DNA of 19,077 bases from NCBI RefSeq assembly GCF_000499385.1, contig NW_013651809.1, positions 83,035 to 102,111 of the forward strand, written 5' to 3'. A program made the position numbers and the translations under genes. The notes beneath the pieces are model-generated. The model worked only from the letters and a program-made list of their open reading frames with translations. It had not been told where the DNA came from and did not search any database. The stretch comes from Eimeria necatrix. Its lineage: Eukaryota > Apicomplexa > Conoidasida > Eucoccidiorida > Eimeriidae. How positions within the stretch are numbered: the first letter of the stretch is position 1; the number at the start of each line of letters is the position of its first letter. Positions 8,618-17,496 of the stretch are shown here, one piece after another.

Positions 8618-9764
8618 AATAAAAAAATAAATATTTATTTATTTATTTATTTGTTTATTTATTTTAATTAGGGAATATGGGCTCGGGGCCGGGGCAGCTG
8701 AGAGCGACGTGCAACTGGCGGCGAAGATGCCCCGGCTAGCTAGCTAGCTAGCTAGCTAGCTAGCTAGCTAAGTAGCTAGCTAGCTAAAAACCTGTTTAGC
8801 TAGCTAGCTAGCTAAATAGATAGCTAGCTTAAAAGCTGGTTGGCTAGCTAGCCAGCTTAATATCTGTTTAGCCAGGTCCTGGGCTATATAGCTAGCTGTG
8901 TTGGGATCCAGCTAGCTGCGTAGGCACAAAGGTAAACTTGCTGCCAACTGCTCAGCTAGCAAGCTAGCTAGCTAGCCAGCTAGCTAGCCAGCTAGCCAGC
9001 TAGCTAGCCAGCCAGACAGCCAGCTAGCTACCCAGCCAGGCTCTAGCTAGCTAGCTAGCTACCTAGCGAGGCAGCCCGCTGCTAGCTAGCTAGCTGGTTA
9101 GCTAGCTAGCTGGTTAGCTAGCTCGCTGGCTAGCTAGCTAGCTGGCTAGCTAGGGAGGGGCTCACGCTTGGCTAGCTGGAAGGCGGCGAGGAGGTGCTGG
9201 CTAGCTAGCTGTTCGCACTGGTAGGCGGGGACTCCGTGGGCGAAGCTAGCCAAAGTCCTGAAAGTGCTGCCAGCTAGCCATTCATAGAAACAGCTAGCTA
9301 GCTGCAGCGCAGCACAAGTGCTGCTGCGGGGGCCCGCACACACCCAGCGGCGACTCCGGCGCAGCAAACCCTCGCGCACCTCCAGCCTGCACGGAAACCC
9401 TAAACCCTAAACCCTAAACCCTAAACCCTAAACCCCAAACCCTTAACCCTTAGCCCTAAACCCTACACCGTGAACCCTGCATCCTGCGCGCTAAACCGTA
9501 AATCCTAAACCCTAAGCTCGAGACCCTGGGCCCTGGATCCTACACCCTAAACCCTAAACCCTAAACCCTAAACCCTAAACCCTAAACCCTGACTTTTGGA
9601 GTTCGATCTCGCGGCGCATGGCTTTTTTCAAAGGCGTTTGTTTGCCGCTCATTGTCTCCTCCAACATTTCATTTAATCTTTTAAATTGAAAAGCAAAAGA
9701 AGACAAAACAGACTCGAAAGACCGCCGCAAAGAAGGCCACTCGTACTCCGTCAGGTCCCGCCCT

Positions 9765-9815
<51 letters not shown>

Positions 9816-9917
9816 GGGGCAAAGTAGTCTCATGAGCAGCAAGCCAGAAGCAGCAGCACAGCAGCAGCAGCAGCAGCGGCAGCACAGCAGCGCCGTGAGC
9901 ACAAGCAACACACCAGA

Positions 9918-9992
<75 letters not shown>

Positions 9993-10146
9993 GCCTTACC
10001 CTGCAGCAGCTGGCTCATCATAATTGTTTCGTTATACTTTTCATCTTCTTTGCGGCGGAGACAAGCAGCAGCAACAGCAGCCATGAAGAAGCAGTCGAGT
10101 TCTATGGAGGGACAAAGAGGGGCTTCCAAAGACTCCCGAATTGTTG
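8262..10146 (-). CDS. Divergent 14-3-3-like protein, four exons
   Basis: 14-3-3 proteins are cytosolic dimeric helical adaptors that bind phosphoserine/threonine peptides. Exons (minus): 10146-10000 (ATG at 10084), 9762-9594, 9386-9166, 8530-8262. Donors are GTAAGG, GTCAGG, GTGAGC, all acceptors end in AG, and every junction is in matching phase. From the ATG the protein is 247 aa, the usual family length. Matches in order: KYNETIMMSQLLQ (helix 2); GRDLTEYEWPSLRRSFESV (helix 3 start); CFYEWLAGSTFRTLASFA, the place of the family's FYxKMKGDYYRYLAE; LPVYHALRLEAAASYSS (family HPIRLGLALNFS); AREAFKEAAAALEDL; SLRNLLRLINSWASD (family LWTSD end). A Gln run fills the loop between helices 7 and 8. By eye, Lys49, Arg56, Tyr128 and Asn173 (human zeta numbering) are replaced and Arg127 is kept, so classical phosphopeptide binding is doubtful. 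The stop TAA lies in the telomere-like array. The first exon is open for 20 codons before the ATG, so a longer N terminus is possible. Confidence 0.87.
8549..8665. repeat. (AAAT)n/(TTTA)n inverted microsatellite in intron 3 of the 14-3-3-like gene
   Basis: (AAATA)n over about 80 bp turns into (TTTA)n, making a self-complementary AT hairpin. On the gene strand it ends about 15 nt before the exon-4 acceptor. Confidence 0.85.
8733..9154. repeat. GCTAGC array in intron 3 of the 14-3-3-like gene
   Basis: Self-complementary (GCTA)n with AGCCAGC and GGTTAGC variants. The same CTAGC word continues into exon 3 (9166-9386), where it encodes repeated Leu-Ala or Leu-Ala-Ser in the reading frame. Confidence 0.88.
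9394..9591. repeat. Telomere-like arrays filling intron 2 of the 14-3-3-like gene
   Basis: AAACCCT on plus (TTTAGGG on the gene strand) at 9394-9450 and 9541-9591, with degenerate units between. The array begins about 3 nt after the GTCAGG donor and ends about 8 nt before the acceptor. Confidence 0.88.
9763..9991. repeat. CAG runs filling intron 1 of the 14-3-3-like gene
   Basis: Two long CAG runs (9763-9814 and about 9926-9991) with a shorter one between. On the gene strand the CTG run ends in CTGCAG, which is the exon-2 acceptor. The 60-110-aa repeat ORFs here are intron. Confidence 0.85.
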
Positions 10147-10165
10147 CTGCACGCAAACCACAAAT

Positions 10166-10527
10166 TAGGGTTTAGGGTTTAGGGTTTAGGGTTTAGCAGT
10201 TAGCGGTTAGGGGCTAGGGTTTAGGGTTAATGCCGGCCTGATGCGCCAGCTCCAAGCGCTGCGCTTCGCACCACAGAGGGGAAACAAGAAGCCAGCGCTA
10301 GGGTTTAGGGTTTAGGGTTTAGGGTTTAGGGTTTAGGGTTTGGGGTTTAGGGTTTACAATGATTTCACATGATTTGGTGGAGGCAAACCCTAACTATACC
10401 CTAGACCTCCGACCCTCAGCCCTCAGCCCTAAACCCTAGACCCTAAACCCTCAGCCCTAAACCCTAGACCCTAAACCCCTAGCCCCGAACCCTAAACCCT
10501 AAACCCTAAACCCTAAACCCTAAACCC
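10166..10527. repeat. Telomere-like arrays, TTTAGGG then AAACCCT
   Basis: TTTAGGG units at 10166-10196 and 10300-10355, AAACCCT and degenerate CCCTAGA/CCCTCAG units at 10386-10527. The island at about 10230-10297 has one open minus-strand frame but no usable donor. Confidence 0.85.
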
Positions 10528-10850
10528 TCGACGCACTCATGACGGGGGACTCCGAGACGGAAATCTCGGGCTCTGTTTCCGGCAGATGTCCGAAGACTAA
10601 AACCCCACAAGGGTGGCTGTTGAAGAAGTGCGGCGGCTGCTGCTGCTGCTGCTGCTGCGGAGCTGTTTGCTGCTGCTGCTGCTGCTGCTGCTGCGTCTCG
10701 TGCTGCTTTGCTGCTGCTTTCTTGTTCAAGTCCAACACAAACTTGTGAATGTTTTTCATTTCCGAAACCCCAAAACCCTCAAACCCTAAACCATCATCGG
10801 CGCGGCCTTTGCCCCCCACCCTCACTGTGCTGCGGCGCTGCTGCTGCTTC

Positions 10851-10893
<43 letters not shown>

Positions 10894-11194
10894 AAGACTT
10901 TGAAACGGAATCGCTGCTGCCTTGTGGCCAAGACAAATAGGGTACAGTTTCACTGGGGGGCCCCCCGGGGGCCCCCTGGGATAAGAGGGTTTGGGGGCGC
11001 AGGGTTTTCTGCAGCTGCTGCTGCACGAGCTGCTGCTGCAGCAGCAGCTGCTGCTGCTGCTGCTGCAGCAGCAGCTGCTGCTGCTGCTGCTGCTGCTGAG
11101 AAGAGCTGCTGCCCCATTGAGCTATGCTGCCTAACCAACTCAGCCTCTGAGACACCCAGGAGTTCCCCTGAACTCCCTCTGGGGGATCCCCCAT
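10520..11194 (-). CDS. Gln-rich hypothetical protein or exon pair
   Basis: Not recognised. A continuous 224-aa minus-strand frame begins with ATG directly after a telomere-like array and ends at a TAG formed by GTT-TAG of the next array. Non-repeat parts look coding: SQRLSWLGSIAQWG near residue 15, a Gln/Leu block, PSETVPYLSWPQGSSDSVS, an Ala run, EMKNIHKFVLDLNKKAAAKQ, two Gln runs and a final 40-residue Pro/Glu/Ser-rich tail. A strong donor (ACA-GTGAGG, about 10826) and an in-phase acceptor (TTTGAG, about 10780) would remove a short telomere-like intron, so it may be two exons. It lies upstream of the 14-3-3-like gene on the same strand. It could be a separate small gene or part of a longer one. 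Confidence 0.45.
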
Positions 11195-11200
11195 TGGTCG

Positions 11201-11404
11201 AGGGTTTAGGGTTTAGGGTTTAGGGTTTAGGGTTTGGCGGTCCCAGTCGGCAGCCCAGCTTTGATTAAATCGGCGGTTGGAAAAGAAAAAAGAGAAGGAA
11301 AGAAGCTTCCGCAGTTGAAGCTGAATTGGAAATCAAGGGTTTAGGGTTCAGGGCCCAGGGTCTAGGGTTTAGGGTTTAGGGTTTAGGGTTTAGGGTTTAG
11401 GGTT
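11201..11404. repeat. Two TTTAGGG arrays around a coding-like island
   Basis: Arrays at 11201-11236 and 11336-11404. The 100 bp between them is open on both strands: plus reads a Lys-rich peptide, minus follows the acceptor GATTTCCAATTCAG and reads SNRRFNQSWAADWDRQ. Which one is real cannot be decided. Confidence 0.75.
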
Positions 11405-11518
11405 TCCGTCGAGCGGTCGCAATCGACGCTGCTGCAGCAGCAGCAGATGAATTAGACAGCAAATAGCTTTAAGCATACAAAGAAAAAAGGAAGAAAAGTG
11501 TGAAAAGGGCTTTTAAAA

Positions 11519-12205
11519 CAAACCCTAAACCCTAAACCCTAAACCCTAAGCCCTAAACCCTAAACCCTCAACCCTAAACCCTCAGGGGCCCCGAGAGCCG
11601 GTGGTCTCGGCGGGGCCTCTGAGCGCTTGCTGCTGTTCTCTTTTTGTTTTTATTTTAAATTGTTTTTATATTTATTTAAATTTAAAAAATAAAAAATAAT
11701 AATTTAAAAAATAGTCATTTTCGTCTCTGGATGCTGCTGAAACCCTAAACCCTAAACCCTAAACCCTAAACCCTGAGCCGCCTCAGCCAGCTTTGCTCCC
11801 GCTGCTGCTTCAGTTAATAAACCCTTAACCCTAAACCCTAAACCCCAAACCCCAAACCCTAAACCCTAAAACTAAACCCCAAACCCTCAACAATTAGCCC
11901 TAAACCCCAGTTGCTGGCTCAAAACCCTAAACCCTAGGCCGTAGCTCTAAACCCTAGAACGAAACTCCCGCTTGGGGCCCTAGACCCTAAACCCTAAACT
12001 TCAAACCCTAAACCCTTAACTGTAAACCCTAGACCCTAAACCCTAAACCCTAAACCCTAAGTCGCAGGAGTATACGGTCTCAGAAGTTCTGTTGGTTAAC
12101 CACACACTTGGGCAACGAACGGCCTACCTAAACCCTAAACCCTAAACCCTAAACCCTAAACCCCAAATCCCAAACCCTAAACCCTAAACCCTAAACCCTA
12201 GACCC
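11519..12205. repeat. AAACCCT arrays with degenerate units and islands
   Basis: Blocks at 11521-11585, 11741-11775, 11820-12060 (mixed AAACCCC/AAACCCT) and 12127-12205. A GC-rich imperfect hairpin lies at 11582-11624 around CCGAGA/TCTCGG. A 57-bp island at about 12069-12125 is open on both strands. AT-rich sequence fills 11640-11715. No gene is called. Confidence 0.8.
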
Positions 12206-12282
12206 AAGGCTAGTTCTTTGAATGGCAAACTGAATTCAATAAATAGTAAACAATGCAAATGTGACTGAGAAGCAAAGAAAGT

Positions 12283-12510
12283 CTAAATCAAGAAAAAGAA
12301 CCAAAAACAAGCAACAGCAAATTGTCCCTTTTGCTGCATTTGCTGCTGCTGCTGCTGCTGCTGCGGCAGCAGCACCTGCTGCTGCAGCAGCAGCACCTGC
12401 TGCTGCAGCAGCAGCAGCAACAGCTCAGTGAGGCTCCCCGACTGCGGCTGCAGTGCTGCAGTTTCAGGTGTACGTACACCGGAGGCCCTCAAGCAGGCAG
12501 TTGCTTCCGC
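12283..12510 (-). CDS. Gln/Leu-rich open frame, unknown
   Basis: Not recognised. The minus frame after the acceptor-like CCCTAG at about 12509 reads EATACLRASGVRTPETAALQ, a Leu/Gln block, MQQKGQFAVACF and a hydrophobic end, stopping at 12283. The peptide GVRTP comes from the palindrome at 12467-12480. A second minus frame is also open. Probably an exon or pseudo-exon, with low certainty. Confidence 0.3.
   Translation of the reverse strand, partial: AEATACLRASGVRTPETAALQPQSGSLTELLLLLLQQQVLLLQQQVLLPQQQQQQQQMQQKGQFAVACFWFFFLI
12467..12480. other. Perfect palindrome GGTGTACGTACACC
   Basis: Preceded by GTTTCA-G on plus, so the dyad again directly follows an acceptor-like CAG. Confidence 0.65.
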
Positions 12511-12714
12511 TAGGGTTTAGGGTTTCCGCCGAGTGAGGGTTTAGGGTTTAGGGTTTAGGGTTTAGGGTTTAGCAGCCGCAGCACTGTTGACTCGCATTTA
12601 ATTCGGACTTATTGTTTCTACAAGCAAAGAACAAACCAGTAAAAATAATAAATGAAAAGATGAAATAAATAAAAATAAATGCAAATGAATACAAACAATG
12701 CCATCAGCTGAAGA

Positions 12715-12749
<35 letters not shown>

Positions 12750-13044
12750 AGCTGCAGCAGCAGCAGCAGCAGCAGCAGGGCCCCTACGGGCTTCAAAATA
12801 TACCTTTTTAAAAGGCCCCAGAGAGAGCAGCAGCAAAACCCCCGTTTGGTGGTTTAATAGCCATTTATTTTATTTTATTTTATTTTATTTTATTTATTTA
12901 TTTATTTATTTATTTATTTTATTTTATTTATTTTATTTTATTTTATTTATTTTCCAATTCTTTCTTTTCATCCTTTTAAAGAAACCTCCGATGCAGGACC
13001 AGCGCCGCTGCCTTCTCGGAAAGCAGCAGCTGCACACGCCCACG
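12511..13044. other. Repeat-rich spacer downstream of the PI-PLC gene
   Basis: TTTAGGG array at 12511-12572, an A-rich stretch, a CTG/CAG inverted run at 12717-12778, and an (ATTTT)n/(TTTA)n tract at 12862-12955. No gene is recognised. Confidence 0.65.
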
Positions 13045-13274
13045 CAAACCCCAAACCCTAAACCCTAAACCCTAAACCCCAAACCCTAAACCCTAAACCC
13101 TAGATCCAAGTCCTAAACCCTAGACCCTGAACCCTCGACCTGAGTGCTGAAGCGTAAACCCTAGATCGTAAACCCCACACCCTACAGGCCAAACCCTGAG
13201 CAGTAAACCCTCAACCCTAGCTCCAAACCCTAAACCCTAAACCCTAAACCCTAAACCCTAAACCCTAAACCCTC
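13045..13274. repeat. AAACCCT array abutting the PI-PLC stop codon
   Basis: Perfect units at 13045-13110 and 13226-13274, degenerate units between. The array starts in the last codons of the PI-PLC gene: on the gene strand the final Val and stop are GTT-TAG of the first TTTAGGG units. Confidence 0.88.
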
Positions 13275-13779
13275 GCACCTGGCTGGGGAACTTTTATGAT
13301 TCGCACGAAAACCAAAATTCCAGAAAAGCGCAAAAGACGAAAACGAGTGTCGTAAACCGGCACCCAGCGCAGCCTGCGGTGTACGTACACCCCACAAACC
13401 CTAAACCCTAAACCCTAAACCCTAAACCCTAAACCCTGAACCCTAAACCCTGCAATAAGGCGGAAGCTCCCCAACAGAATCATCTACTCGAATGGAACCC
13501 CGCCTGCGCGCTTGGCGCGCCCCACCCAAAACCCCAAACCCCAAACCCTAAACCCTAAACCCCAAACCCTAAACCCTAAACCCTAAACCCTAAACCCTCG
13601 GCTGACCCCGGGCGAATTGCGTCCAAAGGCATGCAAGAGAAGCACAACAGGTAGGGCCTGACGTCTGTGGTGTAAACTCGAAATAATAAAAGTGCTAAAG
13701 AAGAATTAAAAACCAAAAACTCAAAAGTGGCGTCTTCGTCCCCCCACCTGTACGTACACCCCAACCCACCCGCATGCAT

Positions 13780-13844
<65 letters not shown>

Positions 13845-14139
13845 GCAGCAGAAGCTTGCCTGGGGTTGAAGCAGTTGTTCGAAACTGCTCGGGTCCGGAA
13901 GCTGCAAGTGTCTCCTGCAGCAGCAGCAGCAGCAGCAAAAGAAGCAGTCACAGCAGCAGCAGCAGCAGCAAAAGAAGCAGTCACAGCAGCAGCAGCAGCA
14001 GCAGCAAAAGTAACAGCAGCGGCAGCAGTGTCGTCAATAACCAGCAGCTGCAGCCGCAGTACTGCAGCAGCAAGTGCAGTAGCGACAGCAGCAACCACAG
14101 CAGCTGCAGCAACACGAACCTTAGCAGCAACACAACTAG

Positions 14140-14171
<32 letters not shown>

Positions 14172-14577
14172 ACACCGCTAGCAACAGAAGCAACACCACT
14201 AGCAGCAACACCACTAGCAGCAGCAGCAGCACCACTAGCAGCAGCAGCACCACTAGCACCAGCATAACCACTAGCAGCAGCAGCAGCAACAGCAGCACCA
14301 CTAGCAGCAGCAGCAGCACCATTAGCAGCAGCACCACTAGCAGCGGCAGCAGCACCACTAGCAGCAGCAGGACCACTAGCAGCAGCAGCAGCACCACTAG
14401 TTGCAGCAGCAGCAGCGCCACCAGCAGTAGCAGCAGCAGCACCGCTAGCTGCAGCAGCCCCACTAGCAGCAGCACCAACTAGCAGCAGCAGCAGCAGCAG
14501 CACTAGCTGCAGCAGCCCCACTAGCACCAGCCGCACTAGCAGCAGCCCCACTAGCTGCAGCAGCAGCACCACTAGCT

Positions 14578-14674
<97 letters not shown>

Positions 14675-14793
14675 ACTTCTAGCGCCGTGAATGGAGAGAG
14701 AAATGAAAGGGGCGTGGAGGTTTTTATTTCTTGCTGCTAATTTGTTTAAAGAAGTTCCCGGAGGCCGCGGCAGCTGGCTCGCAGCCACCACCT

Positions 14794-14837
<44 letters not shown>

Positions 14838-17455
14838 TGCAGCAGCAGCACCCGCGCAGCAGCAGCACCAGCTGCTGCTGCTGCAGAACCCTAAACCCTA
14901 AACCCTAAACCCTAGAAGTTCACTTTAATTGTGAACTGGACGGCCTCAGCCTCGCCGTCACACCAACCCCAACCCCAAACCCCAAACCCCAAACCCTAAA
15001 CCCCAAACCCTAAACCCTAAACCCTAAACCCTAAACCCTAAACCCTAAACCCTAGTTACTTTAATTGTGAAATGAAGAGCCTCAGACTCGCTGGGCATTT
15101 ATCTTAAGGCGTCAAACCAGCCCCAACCACAACCCCCAAACCCCAAACCCTAAACCCCAAACCCTAAACCCCAAACCCTAAACCCTAAACCCTAAACCCT
15201 AAACCCTAAACCCTAAACCCTAAACCCTAGCTACTTTAATTGTGAAATGAAGAGCCTCAGCCTCGCTGGGCATTTCTCTCAAGGCGTAAAACCAACCCCA
15301 ACCCCCAAACCCCAAGCCCTAAACCCCAAACCCTAAACCCCAAACCCTAAACCCCAAACCCTAAACCCTAAACCCTAAACCCTAAACCCTAGTTACTTTA
15401 ATTGTGAAATGAAGAGCCTCAGCCTCGCTGGGCATTTCTCTCAAGGCGTCGAAAGGCCTCAAAGGACTTCGCAGCAAAGGGGGTTTCAAAACATAGCCGC
15501 CTTCGTTGCCCCCGTTTTCCAAAAACCTGCACGCAAACCCTAAACCCTAAACCCTAAACCCTAAACCCTAAACCCTAAACCCTAAACCCTAAACCCTAAA
15601 CCCCTAAACCCTAAACCCTAAACCCTAAACCCTAAACCCTAAACCCTAAACCCTAAACCCTAAACCCTAAAACAAAACCCTAAACCCTAAACCCTAAACC
15701 CTAAACCCTAAACCCTAAACCCTAAACCCTAAACCCTAAACCGCAAACCCTAAACCCTAAACCCTAAACCCTAAACCCTAAACCCTAAACCCTAAACCCT
15801 AAGCTGACCACTGCCCTAAACCCTAAACCCTAAACCCTAAACCCTAAACCCTAAACCCTAAACCCTAAACCCTAAACCCTAAAACCCTAAACCCTAAACC
15901 CTAAACCCTAAACCCTAAACCCTAAACCCTAAACCCTAAACCCTAAATACAAACCCTAAACCCTAAACCCTAAACCCTAAACCCTAAACCCTAAACCCTA
16001 AACCCTAAACCCTAAACCCCTAAACCCTAAACCCTAAACCCTAAACCCTAAACCCTAAACCCTAAACCCTAAACCCTAAACCCTAAAACAAAACCCTAAA
16101 CCCTAAACCCTAAACCCTAAACCCTAAACCCTAAACCCTAAACCCTAAACCCTAAACCGCAAACCCTAAACCCTAAACCCTAAACCCTAAACCCTAAACC
16201 CTAAACCCTAAACCCTAAGCTGACCACTGCTGGGTGGCGGTGCAGATGCGCTGCGCAGTGGACGGAGGGAGCTCGTGCACTTCTCTATTCTTTATAAACA
16301 CCAAAAATATAAACCCCAAACCCTAAACCCTAAACCCTAAACCATAAACCCCAAACCCTAAACCCTAAACCCCTGCATGATTTAAAGTTTCTGCATATAC
16401 TGCTTTCCCAACTCTTGTCAAATAAATTAAACCCTTTTCTGATGGAATTAAACCCTTTTGGAGGAACCAAAACCCTAAACCCTAATTGAGGGAATTAAAC
16501 CCTTTTTCTCCTCCCCAAACCCTTCTCGATCTTCATAAACCCTTTTTGAATGCTTTAAACCCTTTTCCACTTTTCTAAACCCTTAATGTCTCTCTAAACC
16601 CTAATTCTATCCCCTAAACCCTATTTCCACCCCCTAAACCCTAATTGAGTCCGCGAAACCCTAATCCCCCCGTAAACCCTAATTCGCTCCTCCAAACCCT
16701 AATTAAGCCCTCCAAACCCTAACTGAGCCGCTCCCGCAAACCCTAATTAACCCAAACCCTAATTGAGAGCGGGAGGCCGCGAGGCGGCCCGCGGGCCGCG
16801 CGGGGCGCAAACCCTAAAAAAGGGTTTAGGGTTTGCGCGCCTGCCGTGGTTCAACATCGTGGCCAAGTTGAAACCCTGCAAGTTCAAAGCCACAATTTGG
16901 CAGCCGAAGTTCCAAGAAGTTGTTGGATTGAAATTCGAAGAAGACAAACGAGTGCCTGCGGGGTAAACCCTCGACAAGTGCTGCTGGTGAAACAAACCCC
17001 TGAACACACTCGCAAACCCTAAACCCTAAACCCTAAACCCTAAACCCTCGCCGAGTCCGCAGCCGCTCCCAAACCCTTTTGCTGCCTCGAGTGCAGAAAA
17101 AAGCAGCAAAAACGAATCGAAAATGGATTTTTAATCATTTTAAATCGTTTTACATCATTTAAAATCATTTTAAATCAATTAAAAGCATTTAAAATCATTT
17201 AAAATCATTTAAAATCATTTAAAATTATTTAAAATCATTTAAAATCATTTTAAATCATTTAAAATTATTTAAAATCATTTTAAATTATTTAAAATTATTT
17301 GAAATCATTTAAAATTATTTAAAATTATTTAAAATTATTTAAAATTCAGCAAATGGGAGAAGTCGGGAAGTGAAAGCAGCAAAAGGGAAGTCGAATGGTG
17401 CTTGAAACGTAGCTCTTGCTGCTGCTGCTGCTGCTGCTGCTGTTGCTGTTGCTGC

Positions 17456-17496
<41 letters not shown>

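Noticed and set aside
13290..13357. Plus-strand basic peptide with a Met start and a GTAAAC donor
   Set aside because: Antisense of PI-PLC exon 9 (SGILVFVRI), which fits family, phase and stop.
13721..14851. Longest ORF of the window (376 aa, minus, Leu/Ala/Gly/Ser runs) as a protein
   Set aside because: It crosses exons 6, 7 and 8 of PI-PLC, partly out of frame, and the whole intron 6. The phase-matched C2 domain explains the region better.
15534..16223. True chromosome end
   Set aside because: The array is internal, lies in a PI-PLC intron, and similar blocks occur in both orientations throughout the window.
16763..16966. Plus-strand Lys/Phe-rich ORF with a good GTAAAC donor
   Set aside because: It looked coding at first, but it is the antisense shadow of the PI-PLC Y-domain exon, which carries unmistakable motifs on minus.
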